Source: Pseudophaeomoniella oleicola
Taxonomy: Eukaryota > Ascomycota > Eurotiomycetes > Phaeomoniellales > Phaeomoniellaceae
Length of the DNA stretch: 64,000 nucleotides
NCBI GenBank assembly: GCA_003868215.1
Contig: QWDQ01000022.1
Span: 186,001-250,000, forward strand
Direction of reading: 5' to 3'
The notes below the pieces were generated by a model. That model had not been told where the DNA came from. It was given only the letters and a program-made list of their open reading frames with translations, and searched no databases. Shown in pieces: positions 12,339 to 22,603 of this stretch. The stretch's first letter is position 1; each line of letters starts with the position of its first letter. The translations under genes and the position numbers were made by a program.

Positions 12339-13967
12339 AATGGCTGATTCCTCACCGTTTGGAGTGGGGTTGAAGCCACTGTGCTTGCGAGACTCGACTC
12401 CGAGGCTTTTGTAGCCATGAGCAACGAACTTGAAGTCGAAGTAGTTTGCCTCGAGACCCCACATGCCACTGGCTTCTTCAATCACCCCACAAGACCACGT
12501 ACCTACTACGGTATACGCATACTGCGGGGTTGTGGGGTGTGGGTCATCCTATTGCCGACATCAATCCTGTAAGCTTGCTCGGGATCAGTCTGGGACACTT
12601 CTAAATCGTATGCTAGGATGTTTTCATGAAGGTCCGTCAGCTCCTACCCTGGCGAATAGCGAGGTATTTGCTATCAATATCTGTCCCGATCAGTGGGATC
12701 CCAATTGCGCCTTAAAGCCGCTTTGATCGTGTTCTTGAAAGAGGATCTCTTGGGAACAGAAGTCAGCCATCCCATCGGTGATTACAAAGTCTTCGTCGTG
12801 TCAGTGAACTCACTCATGAAAAGCTTTCGACTTCCGACCATGTGCCGCTCTGAGGTCTTGTTGATCCGCAGCATGATATCATACTCCTCTCCAAATATGA
12901 CCCTGTACAACACCTTCTGTATTCAATGTGTCGTAAGGCGGCTCAGTATGACCATCCGTACCGCTGTGAATCGATCTTCTTCCAAAGATGTAATGGCCTG
13001 AGGATCAAGAAGTAGATGTAGACATGCCTGTCTGTCGAGTAGACAGAGCCAGCGAAATACGTCAACGTCAGGGCTGGCGTAGCCTACCCAGCTCGGTGGC
13101 ATTGGCGCGATATACATCGACCTCTACATATCCATAAACGTGTGAGGCATTCAGAATTCATACGGCGATTGTAGCGTATGGTTGACTTTGTCATGGAAGA
13201 CAGCCATGAAGAACGTTCAACACGCCGTATACACCAATTCCCAGTGATCAGGCGTCACGTGGCGCTCAGTGAAATGTGCTGTTGTACCCTGTTCGTACAC
13301 AAGTGTTATCATATATTAGAAAAGCGTAGAAATCAGTCAAAAGACCGACCCTCACCACGCACGAACCTGAGCGGTGGTTGTGCGGCCTGATCAGAATTGA
13401 GCCGAACATTGAGCCAGGTAAGCCCTGATTTTGCTTACATAACGCGGCGGGTTGCACCAGCTCAGCGACCTACCAATCTAGGTAGTAGATACCTATCAGG
13501 TACCTATAATTACTAGGTATGTACCTGGTAGTTGGGTAATAGCCTAATCTCGATTCTCTCGTCTTTCTCGCGTGTACGTCTGTCTGTCGTATCGCAGTAT
13601 TTATTCGGGGTCTTGATTCTTGAATGTCACGGTCTCACCGGGAGGTGTCGACGACCTGTCGATCTTTCGGTAGTGTCTACTGGTCGACAGGCTTCACATC
13701 GACATGTGATTTCCTATTGGCTTTATCGTGGTCTCGCTAATGCTACCCTTCGGCGAGATATCATGATCAAGTTTGGACATTGCCTATTGGTGGAGAGATT
13801 GTGAACGGTTGTCAAGCGACTCATCGAGAACGCGTCTTCGAGGATAGCCCTTGCTAGATTCAGTGAGGCAGACTTACAGCGAATGATGGTATATAAATCC
13901 TCCCAATCGCCGTAAAGGACATTCGGTAGCTTATAGGCTGTCTCATTCCAACCATACGTCTTCCATC
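12339..13967. other. Divergent intergenic between SDR and GH5 gene
   Basis: Promoter space for both neighbours. A TACC/GGTA motif cluster lies at about 13470-13530. A TATA box for the GH5 gene is listed separately. No coding sequence is recognised. Confidence 0.5.
13890..13897 (+). promoter_or_regulatory. TATA box of the GH5 gene
   Basis: TATATAAA lies about 71-78 bp upstream of the GH5 ATG, a usual spacing for highly expressed fungal secreted enzymes. Assignment rests on sequence and position only. Confidence 0.5.
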
Positions 13968-15415
13968 ATGAGGCTCATCCACTCATTGGCTCTCTCCTCG
14001 ATTGCCGGCTCCGCAGCAGTGTCAGCCGCATCCTGGCCTTATGGACCATTGGTCACTGATGGTCGTTGGATAGTCAATAGCAACGGCGAGCACGTCACTT
14101 ATGCAGGGGCTAATTGGCCGGGTGCGGCAGACACAATGCTACCCGAAGGCCTTCAATATGCATCCATCGAGAGCACCATGTCTAAGATCAAGAGCATTGG
14201 TATGAACGCCATTCGTTTGACGTTCGCCATCGAACTGGTCGACCAGATTTATGAGAATGGAGGAGTGGACATCACCATAGCAGATGCATTCACGGAAGCT
14301 TTAGGCAGTGTCAATGGCAGTGCTGTCTTACAGATGGTGCTTGCTAATAACCCGTCTTTCACGGAGAACACAACACGCTTACAGGTACACCTGGTCTCTG
14401 GGATTGCCGAAGCTTGATCGCTGACACCGATTCAGGTCTTTGATGCAGTCGCTGCTGGAGCCGCTGCCCAAGAGATCTATGTCCATCTGGATAACCACAT
14501 ATCGCTTGCTGAGTGGTGTTGCAATACGGGCGACGGCAACTCTTGGTTCGGTGACACTTATTTCAACGTCTCAAATTGGAGGCGTGGCCTCGCTCACATG
14601 GCCGATCATGTCTGTCTTTCATGGAGAGAGAGAGAGAGTCGATAGCACCGCTGACTCTCATTTCAGGCAAGTTCTTGGACCGGCTTCGTGTCAATGGGCA
14701 TGAGGAACGAGCTTCGTCAACCGGACAGTCCAACACCTGCCGAACCGTACGATTGGTCACACTGGTATAGCAACATGGTGCCTGCCGCTGAAGCTATCAA
14801 TGCGGCTAATCCAGACCCGCTGATATTCTTTTCCGGTCTCGGTTTCGATACAAATCTTGCCCCCGTCACCCTAGGTAGTGATCTCGGTGGCAATCAAACC
14901 TTCGATATCAGCTCCTTCTCCTTCCCAGACAAGATTGTCTTCGAATTGCATAACTACCAAAATGAAGCAACCAACTGCAGCGCAATGGAGAACTCTCTCT
15001 ACAATGAAGGTTACAACGCTCTCGACACTTCGAATACGACCGTCAGGAACCATGCTCCCGTTGTGATGACCGAGTTTGGGTTCGGGCAGGATAATTCGAC
15101 CTACATGGACGTTTACGCAACGTGTTTGAGGCAGTATCTTCCGTCTCTGCATGCTGGCTGGTTGATCTGGACTCTTTCGGGCAGTTATTACATTCGATCT
15201 GGAACCCAAGATTACGATGATACTTGGGGTAAGTCCTTCTTCCATTTGGTATCTCTGCTCTCCTTCAAAGAGAACTTGCTACTTAGGTTCGAGACGAAAT
15301 CAGCTGACTGTGACTCGAATCTGCAGGTTTGTTAACGCACGACTGGTCGTCGTGGAGATCACCTGCTGCAATGAACAACGGCTTAATTCCGATGATAAAT
15401 GCCACTTTAGCTTGA
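13968..15415 (+). CDS. Secreted glycoside hydrolase family 5 (endoglucanase-like)
   Basis: Retaining beta-glycanase predicted to act on plant or fungal cell-wall glucan outside the cell. Exons 13968-14384, 14436-14609, 14667-15228 and 15327-15415 splice in phase to 413 residues. The signal peptide spans about residues 1-20 (hydrophobic, ending SAASWP). The N-terminal strand has YAGANWPGAADTMLPEGL, as in fungal GH5 proteins. The conserved pair DNH is in exon 2. The acid/base is E212 in MRNELRQP and the nucleophile is E333 in VMTEFGF. A His-Tyr-type motif LHNYQNE and WTLSGSYYIR near the end complete the barrel. No carbohydrate-binding module remains at the C-terminus; the end (INATLA) is short compared with relatives carrying a ricin-like tail. 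Exact substrate (cellulose or other beta-glucan) is not decided by sequence. Confidence 0.9.
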
Positions 15416-16484
15416 GTGCAGCAAGCCATAATCACTACGTATCGCTATCGATAGTGAGAGCAATGAAGATGTACGTGCGCATACTATCAACCTCGGTATC
15501 TAGTAATTATGTGTGTGACGAGGCCCACTATATACCAATATACATGCCTGCAATCTCTGACCTAACGGCGCCTTACCTCGTTATCAGATAAGTTTATACT
15601 GAGCCACATATTAAACAATACCCGAAGTGTGGAGCGCTTTCCACTATCTCGACATGTAAACCCCTGCAAGGCCAGAGATCGACATGTTTAGCTTCGGGCT
15701 GGGGGGGTTATATTAGTATTCGCTTATGACTGATTGCAACGGTTTCATCCAAAAAGATTCCTGGTAAGGCAAGATAACAGAAAGATCTGATGCAGGTCTT
15801 CTGATCCTCAGCACAGAGAAGACTTCTACCTCTTCTTCGGCTAAAATCGTACCCTTGGTTTCGTTCTACAAAACTGTTCGAATGATGGCGTCGGCGCTGG
15901 CCGGTAATCACATCTTATGTACCTCTGATGATCACAATGGAACAATTAATTCCGAATCAAACGACGCTCCCTTTTGCTCGGACAAGCCAAGACTCCCAGC
16001 TTAGTTTGCTCCCCTGGCTCACCTGGTATACCCTCTACTTATCTACCTAGCCTCTACCCCGGCCTTACCGACTAGAATACATGGGGATCTCAACACGGAG
16101 GGTATCTTTCTGGTGTTCAAACTGGCGGCAACGAAAAGACGTTTGTTTCTATCTGGGTTCTTGTGAATCCCACGAATCATATGCGCTGAATGTTACTCAG
16201 TATTAACATGGCCTGGAGATGTTAAAGCTCGAGGGATCCGTCCACCGTGGGGTATATAGTCGATGTCGTGAAACGTTTCGTTTTTATTATTATCGGTGGA
16301 TACCTACCTATTACCTATACTGGGTACTTTGATCACTTCAATCGACTGCTGCTGTTGCTGTCGTCGTTGTCCTTCTACAATCTCTGTATAGGGAATTGGA
16401 TCGAAACCGAGCCTTGAACCAAAGGACCATCACATATTCTGTCCCACCAGTCTCGACCAATACCTACTCAACCAGGTACCAACG
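15416..16484. other. Intergenic, no gene recognised
   Basis: Contains the GH5 3' end and the promoter of the next secreted gene, including TACC-rich patches near 16025-16055 and 16300-16330. Short open frames only. Confidence 0.5.
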
Positions 16485-16814
16485 ATGAAATCCATCACCC
16501 TCTCCGCCCTCTCTCTCCTCGCCCCCCTCGTCCTCTCCCAAGCCGAATGGCACTACGTGACCTTCGACACGGTCTCCGGCCAGCAATTCACGTCCCAATC
16601 CGGGACCATGACCGTGCCCCCTTTGCCGGAAGCCGAGACGGATTATCTGTGGCCCGGGTTGCAGCCGACGGACGGGAGTGGGGTGTATCAGAATGTGTTG
16701 GACGGGAGGTCGGGGACGTGGTGGATTGGGAGCGGGTGGTGCTGTAGTAATCCTGGTACGTTGGGGCGGTATTGTTCTTCTTTGGTTTACTGTGTTTTCT
16801 CCTTCTCCCTTGTT

Positions 16815-16850
<36 letters not shown>

Positions 16851-17677
16851 CCGTTTCTTCGGTATTCTTTATTCTCTATTTCGTTGGCATTTTCGTTTCA
16901 TCACTCTCTCAAATCTGGACTGTTGCTCCTGCTGTTGTCCTTGTTTTCTCTGATAATACCCAGTATATGCCTAGGTAGTACCTGCTACTAGGCGCCTAGT
17001 GCATATGTTCAAACGGCCCTTGGACTTGTTTTACTGACAATGACCTGATGCATAATCACAGATCTCCCCTGGGGTGGTGGCTTCAACGTCCACGAAGGAG
17101 ACAGGGTGCACTTCAGCAACACGCGAGGAAGCAGCACTTGGACCAGCACTCTCACTCAAGTCGAGGGTGGCTCTGGTTCAGCCACGAATAGCTTTGCGCT
17201 CAGTAAGTCCCTGATTCACGATTCAAAATACCTACCTTTCCTAGGAACCCGGTTCAGAAGCACTTGCCATTGAACTCTCTGCTAACCAATCTCCCTCTCC
17301 CTCTCCAGCCTCAAAATCATTCAATCAAGCCATTTTCGCCATCGAACTCTACGGTTCGTGGGACTTCGGTCCCTTGACATTCTCGGACATCACCCTCGTA
17401 AGTTGAAGTCGTCCCTTCCGTTCCTCTATGTCTTTCATACCCTCGCCCTCCCCCACCTCTACCTACTATGTACATAGGTGAGCAAGGTACCTAGGTAGTA
17501 GCTAACAGAAAACCCCTTCGCAAAAAGGTCGCAACCGGCTCATCGACAACGTTCTGCACGTCGCCGATAAACTATAATGATGCTACAAGAGTCAGTATCA
17601 CGGGTGTCAGTCATACTGTCGCGAATGGAGCTGTGACGTGTACTATTGAGCAGATTGTTCTCGAGAGTGCGATTTGA
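16485..17677 (+). CDS. Small secreted protein, probable beta-sandwich (lectin/glucanase-like), function unknown
   Basis: Four exons (16485-16755, 17062-17202, 17309-17397, 17528-17677) give 216 residues. Residues 1-18 form a signal peptide (ending VLSQA). The mature part is rich in Trp, Gly, Ser and Thr, with YLWPGLQPTDGSGVYQNVLDG, WWIGSGWCCSNP and AIFAIELYGSWDFGPLTF. The pattern suggests an all-beta concanavalin-like fold, but I cannot name a Pfam family. The WCC pair and two later cysteines (TFC, VTC) could form two disulfides. Intron 1 (306 bp) is long for this window and contains a (CT)n tract near 16830-16856; intron 3 contains a TACC/GGTA motif cluster. It lies just downstream of the GH5 gene on the same strand, so co-secretion with a glucanase is plausible. 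Confidence 0.75.
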
Positions 17678-18173
17678 GAGATGGTGTGTCGGCATGATAA
17701 GGTATGTAGTGGACGGGAAATGGGAAAGTCGAGAGAATATGGTGGCTCAATCGTAGTATGCTTAGGTTGTTATGATGTTACGAGAAGAACGAGGTATCAG
17801 GAGACATGGTTTCAGGGACATATGGTATGTACCTACTACTATTGTATGTAGGTTTCATTACTTGTCAAAGCCACGTATCCCGGGAATGGGGCACATTGAC
17901 TTGTTGACTTGGTGCAATCCACGAGTGTTTACTCCAATCGTTCTTAACTTGGTCTTCGATGCTTGTGTCAAGTCCCTTGGTGCAATATAAGACAGCCCCC
18001 ATGCCAAGCACAATTCTCAATCGAAGCCTGACACAAAAAGGAATATTTCATTTCTCTGAGAAGTTTCTTCGCGACCTGATGATGCCGACTAGCTCCCATA
18101 CTACCAAAGAGGAGCAACTATAGCAGCTTCGCACTCTGCATTGATTTGAAGGCATCCATCATTCCTGACTGAT
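17678..18173. other. Convergent 3' intergenic with a stray promoter-like stretch
   Basis: Between the secreted-protein gene and the stress-protein gene. A TATA-like AATATAAG near 17985 is followed by a 14-codon ORF starting near 18079; it may be a remnant 5' end. Nothing else is seen. Confidence 0.35.
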
Positions 18174-18499
18174 CTATCCGAGTCTTGTCTCCTTGTCCTT
18201 GATCGGCACATCACTTCCAGTGGCACTCTTGTATTGCTTCCTGATGAAGTCCGAGATCTGTTCATCTTTCGCTTGTTCGACAGCCGATTCGTTGTCCTGT
18301 GGGCCTTGACCAAGGACCTTCTCTTGGACAGTATCAACGGCTATCATGATCAGATGTTAGCCGTCATCAGGCGACAGGTCTTTCGCGGACAAGGTGCAAA
18401 CAATATACCTTTGTCGAGGTAGTCTTCATTCCTCTCGCTGTCTTTGCCGCCACCCGCGGCCGAGTTCAATTTGTCGCCGATGTTCTTGAAAGCGTCCAT
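18174..18499 (-). CDS. Small hydrophilic stress-type protein (conserved fungal family)
   Basis: Two exons (18499-18409 and 18340-18174; 68-bp intron) encode 85 residues, too short to stand out as a single open frame. The protein is very hydrophilic, without cysteine or membrane segment. It begins MDAFKNIGDKLNSAAGGG and carries the run ESAVEQAKDEQISDFIRKQY, then SDVPIKDK. From memory of fungal proteomes this is a conserved family of small proteins often induced by stress; its biochemical function is not known to me. The Gly-rich start and amphipathic charged helices recall LEA-like or CsbD-like proteins. Splice phases fit (GAC AAA G / CC GTT). The family assignment comes from recall, not a search. 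Confidence 0.75.
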
Positions 18500-19185
18500 T
18501 TCCAGGTGAGGTTGTGTCTGATTTCTGCTTCGTCAGGATGGATCTCGGCTATGTGGTTGGCTGGCGGACGTAGATGTACTGACCTGACGGACGAATGTAG
18601 GTGTTTACAATATGAATTGAAAGGATTTGAGTCTTGAAGAGCAGAAAAGAAGTCAAATGATTAAAAGAAAAGAGAAAAGGAAATTAATTCAGTTGAAGGT
18701 CAGACCATCATCTTGGTTGGAGTTTCAGCTGAGTTCTCAACCCGTTCCTTCCTCACTTCTCTGCCAATGGATCCTAGAATTACTTGGAAAGAGCCTGGGC
18801 CGATGTCACTGTGCAGCTCCTTCTCCACGCCAAGCCCGCACCATCACTCAGTTTCAGCTCTGACGGTCTTCCTGTCAAGTCAAGAACAAATCCAGACTCT
18901 GATTGATCTCAGCAAACGAAGAGAGAGAATTGCGACATCTCTTTGTTGACGTCTCTGTGATAATATATTGCCTCGTGCTTGCGCAGTCGCAAGGAGGAAG
19001 GAAATTCCCAACCACAATTCAACTTCGGGAACAAGAGCAATCAGCTTTCGGCTTCCAGGAATTCAGCTGAAAACTGGCTGCTAAACACGACCATTCGATG
19101 CTTTGTTCATGATGCAATGAAGAGAGCCTCCTGCTAACCGTTGTTTCATTGTCCCATAGATCTCATGCCACTGCATCTGATCTTC
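18500..19185. other. Upstream region of the stress-protein gene, no gene
   Basis: Probable promoter and 5' leader of the minus-strand gene. Frames at 18627-18949 (+) are A/G-rich and lack family features. Confidence 0.4.
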
Positions 19186-19356
19186 TCATTTGCCATCTCC
19201 ACTCTCGAACATTGTCATGGCCACGAGAATGCATGCGGCTACGGCAACGATAATGGCATTGGCAGGATGCGAGCCCCAAATTCCAACATAAAGCGTGGTT
19301 AAGCTTCCAAGAACTGTCATCAGGATAGTATGACGATTGGCTCGAACCCTGACCAT
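19186..19356 (-). CDS. Possible small membrane-protein ORF or gene tail (two hydrophobic segments)
   Basis: From the ATG at 19356 a 56-codon frame encodes two hydrophobic stretches (about residues 10-28 and 33-50, cores TVLGSLTTLYVGIWG and IIVAVAACILVAM). The frame is open further upstream, and a CTAG acceptor near 19415 would add YPTIVTWLRSVNHQQF. It may be the last exon of a gene whose earlier exons are decayed or unrecognised. No family is assigned. Confidence 0.22.
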   Translation of the reverse strand: MVRVRANRHTILMTVLGSLTTLYVGIWGSHPANAIIVAVAACILVAMTMFESGDGK

Positions 19357-20619
19357 GATGGTTACGAACTGCTGATGGTTGACTGACCGTAGCCAAGTGA
19401 CGATAGTCGGGTACCTAGAACAAACAAATAGAAAAGATGAAATCAACAGGCAGTGGGATTGATCGCGGCTCTGACCTCTATGGGACCTCGCATTCGGTCG
19501 AATGATCAGCCTCCACTTCCTCGCATGATCAACAGATGATCTTTCACATTGGAAGAGCATCAGATCTTGGCATTCCCCCACGTTGTAAGCCCTGCCGACC
19601 CGTGGCCGTACCTTACTCACCTACCCTACTTTGGTGGGTGGTCGATGCAAACCGATCAGGGAAAGCAGAATAAGCCAATGCACACGTCTTGATTGCAGCT
19701 GCTGGTCTGAATTGAAAGGTCCTTAGTTACATTCTTAGGAATGCCTCAAGAGATACCACCTCTTAGTAGTGCTATACAAAGATGCAGCGAAAGTGAGCCA
19801 GATATCTTAGCATTTCACTAAACTTGCAGGCCGGAAGACTCGACACAGATGAATTCCGCATGGACAGAGTCAGCCTTCGGGTAGAGGTCGACAACAGGCA
19901 TTACACAATGTGTCAACTTGGATATTCAATTCGCATCTATCCGAAAATCACGATTCTGTACGGAACGTTAATTGGTTCGTAAGGTAAATTACAAGAGTTT
20001 GGTCAAGCAATCTTGTCAAGACAATCCCACCTGGTTGAGAGGCTGCACTGCGGGTCGGGTTGGGTTGGGTTGCGGGTTACCACAACCAGCATGCATGATC
20101 AGTAGTATGATGTACGGTAAACCTACCTCCTGACAGGTAGGATAGGTACGTCTCTAGGTAACTGGTGATCACTTGATTTCTCCTTTTCTTTTTGTCCTAG
20201 AGAATTTTTGTCGGGACCTTCTAGTCAAACAGGTAGGTGTTAAGTGAAAACATATGTCCTTGCCAACAGAGCTTGTCAATTTTGATAACTTTAAAAATTA
20301 ATAATATGTACACTCTGTCGTTCCTGTTACTTACCTCTGTACTTACTTACTACCTGATATCAAGATACCATCCTCGTGACACAATCTCGGGTCCGGCAGT
20401 AGTACCGGTTATACCTAGTAGGTTAGTATTTTATTCCGCATAATGTGTAATGGTATACCTAATTACTAGGTAAGATACCACCTACCTAGTAAAGTACTAG
20501 GTACCTATTAATTATGGATATTTTTCTTTGTTTTATAAAGTAGGTAGGTGTACCTTAGGTAACTTATTCTGTTATTTTATTTTAGGCCGATAAATCTTAT
20601 AATACACACTCGTTTGGAC

Positions 20620-20686
20620 ATGTACAGGTCTGCAAAGGCTGAGCTCAGGCTGCTGGTCAATGTTCCTGTACATTGAGCTCAGCCTT
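20620..20686. repeat. Two interleaved inverted repeats
   Basis: Arm A ATGTACAGG (20620-20628) is the exact reverse complement of CCTGTACAT (20665-20673). Arm B AAGGCTGAGCTCA (20635-20647) is the exact reverse complement of TGAGCTCAGCCTT (20674-20686). The order is A-B-A'-B', with A' abutting B'. Cores TGTACA and TGAGCTCA are themselves palindromes. Function unknown. Confidence 0.8.
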
Positions 20687-20978
20687 AGCCACGGAACTTT
20701 AGAGTTTTTCATACTCCGTTGATGCTTCACTTGGGTTGTAATGGGGACGATTCTTGTGGAAACGAAGATCACCACGTCTGCCTAATCTGCAATGATGCGA
20801 CGGGATCCGATCCTGTATCGGCTTTGCGCTTGCAACTAATACTAATGCCTATCGCGAGGCGACAAGGCAACCGTTGCAGCGTAACTTAACCAGCCTCGTC
20901 CTTGTGACCAATCGCGAAGCTGAATCAAAGATAATGTAAGGGAAGTAATATCGCAGACATCGGGCAGTAAGATTCTGA

Positions 20979-21256
20979 CCATGCCGATTGTTGATAAGTC
21001 ACTTGAGATCCGAACTTCGGGAGCTGCAAGAGAAGCTAGAGCTGGCGCAGCTTGAGAAGGATAAGGTAGGTAGGTACATTTTAAAGAGATCTAGAATAAG
21101 TACCTAAATCCTTTACCCTGTTCACCTTGTTGGGACACAGGCTTAGGACGTAAGGTCTCAGGCAGCACTAAAGTCCCGGCATGGATCTCAGCCATCATGG
21201 GCGTGGGGCCTGTCGCCGTGGCTGTGGCAGCCTTTGCTGCTTGCGTTATATTATAA
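20979..21256 (+). pseudogene. Gene remnant: coiled-coil exon plus terminal transmembrane exon
   Basis: An open frame from about 20979 encodes a charged heptad-like stretch (SELRELQEKLELAQLEKDK). It runs into a GT donor at 21070; an AG at 21139-21140 opens a phase-compatible exon ending at the stop 21254-21256. That exon encodes KVPAWISAIMGVGPVAVAVA, a probable C-terminal membrane segment. Upstream the frame is closed and no start exon was found. Such a coiled coil plus tail anchor is seen in several fungal accessory families, but I cannot name one. Confidence 0.25.
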
Positions 21257-22150
21257 TTCGAGCTGGATCGAGCTAAACATTTTTGATGCAGATTCGATTC
21301 TGCGTCATGTTATAACGAATGGTATATCAAGTGGGAAAAAGGGTTAACCAAGGTGGTCGGATAGCAGCGAGGTCGGGGCCCAGGATGACGGGCGGATTGT
21401 GTCAGACGGTCAGTATAGACGCGAGAGCCACACCAAAGCCCTGTTCCTTGCCCAGATACTAGGTACTTCTCAGATATTCCTGCGAGAGCGGCGAGACATA
21501 CTGCAGACGACAGGAGGGTCTGGAGGAGGAATGCAGTGGCCGTGATGGGATTTGAGTTTCATCTATAGGTAGGTACTGCACGTTGATGATGTTCTGGAGC
21601 GACCAGAGAGGGATCATACTTAGTCAGATATGTGATTAAACAGCGAACCATAGTGTATTACCTAGTATTCCCTTTGAAAGACGTTGCCGCTGATGATCGA
21701 CAAAGAGGGATGCTTCGGTACCTAAGAATGATAACCTATAGGCGGCTTTTACCGAGATAGATCTAGATAGTTAATTATATTGTGTCTATCAACCAATCAG
21801 GCAGGAATCAATAAATTCATTTCTACGTTGTTACATAGCAATATGATTTTCGATACTCCACTGCATTGCAAATGATCCTCGTACGATTCGCTGAAATTGC
21901 AGAAATCTTATGGACCGGAATTCATACGAAACAGGCGTTGCGACAGCCTCAGCAAGGGACTCATAGCATGACATCATCCGGCTGCTCTCGATCTCCTTCA
22001 CCGATCCCTTTGTACACATGAGCCTCATCTCGTTGAACACCTTTGCAAAGACAACGAGAAGAATCAAATAAAAATCTGCTACTACTGGTACTTTGTAGTC
22101 ACTCAAACGCTTCACACATTGGATCTACTACCTGAATTAGTACTATCATC

Positions 22151-22603
22151 ATGGCTACAACTGCTCATCCAGAAGTCTGCCCTGTGGTCGGAACCACAAA
22201 CAACATCCTCCCTCCAACTCACCCGGACGTCAACCTCGAAGAACCCGGCCAAGTGTGCCCGATCACCAACGCATCGACCGACCACCACCACACGCTCCAC
22301 AAACACCCATCCGTGTCGGTCCCTGGTGCGACCGCCGACGCCAGCGCCTGTCCCGCTCTCAAAACCGTCGTCAACGAACCCCAGAGCCGCGCGATGGATG
22401 ATCAGGTCTGTCCCGTCGTCGGCCCCGTTACGACCATCTTGCCACCCGACCATCCAAGCACGGCGAATGCGAGTGAGACCGATGTGTGTCCAGTCACGAA
22501 GGCGAGTCTCGCTCATCACAAGGGAAGGGTACATGAGCATCCAAGTGTGGATATGGCGGCCGAAGGGGCGGTTTGTCCTGTTGTTGGCGCAAGGAATCTT
22601 TGA
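22151..22603 (+). CDS. Tandem-duplicated Cys-Pro (heme-regulatory-motif-like) repeat protein
   Basis: Single-exon gene of 150 residues with six cysteines, every one followed by proline: CP at 10, 36, 67, 87, 113 and 142. The two halves are a duplication of about 77 residues: C10-C87 and C36-C113 are each exactly 77 apart, and the third pair (C67-C142) is 75 apart. Each half reads CPVVG..ILPP.HP, then VCP(I/V)T..AS..HH, then HPSV, then a CP ending. Residues 24-25, 52-53, 101-102 and 130-131 are His-Pro. There is no signal peptide or membrane segment, so a cytosolic or nuclear location is likely. CP dipeptides are established heme-regulatory motifs (for example Hap1, Bach1, ALAS). Heme or metal binding is therefore a reasonable inference, not shown. 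Similar proteins exist, as far as I recall, in other Pezizomycotina as uncharacterised proteins. Overlapping frames on both strands here are shadows. Confidence 0.85.
   Translation: MATTAHPEVCPVVGTTNNILPPTHPDVNLEEPGQVCPITNASTDHHHTLHKHPSVSVPGATADASACPALKTVVNEPQSRAMDDQVCPVVGPVTTILPPDHPSTANASETDVCPVTKASLAHHKGRVHEHPSVDMAAEGAVCPVVGARNL

Larger units (their letters stand above)
19357..22150. other. Gene-poor, motif-rich stretch of 2.8 kb
   Basis: Rich in TA and in TAGGTA/TACCTA motifs (20121-20160, 20402-20562, 21065-21105). It contains the inverted-repeat structure at 20620-20686 and a gene-like fragment at 20979-21256, both listed separately. A short frame at 20305-20443 (+) starts with a signal-anchor-like MYTLSFLLLTSVLTYYL and then dissolves into repeats. 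It looks like a region of decayed genes, but no transposon ends were found. Confidence 0.45.

Noticed and set aside
20054-20079. GGGTTGGGTT-like run that could suggest a telomere
   Set aside because: Filamentous ascomycete telomeres are TTAGGG repeats; this is a short, imperfect internal run.
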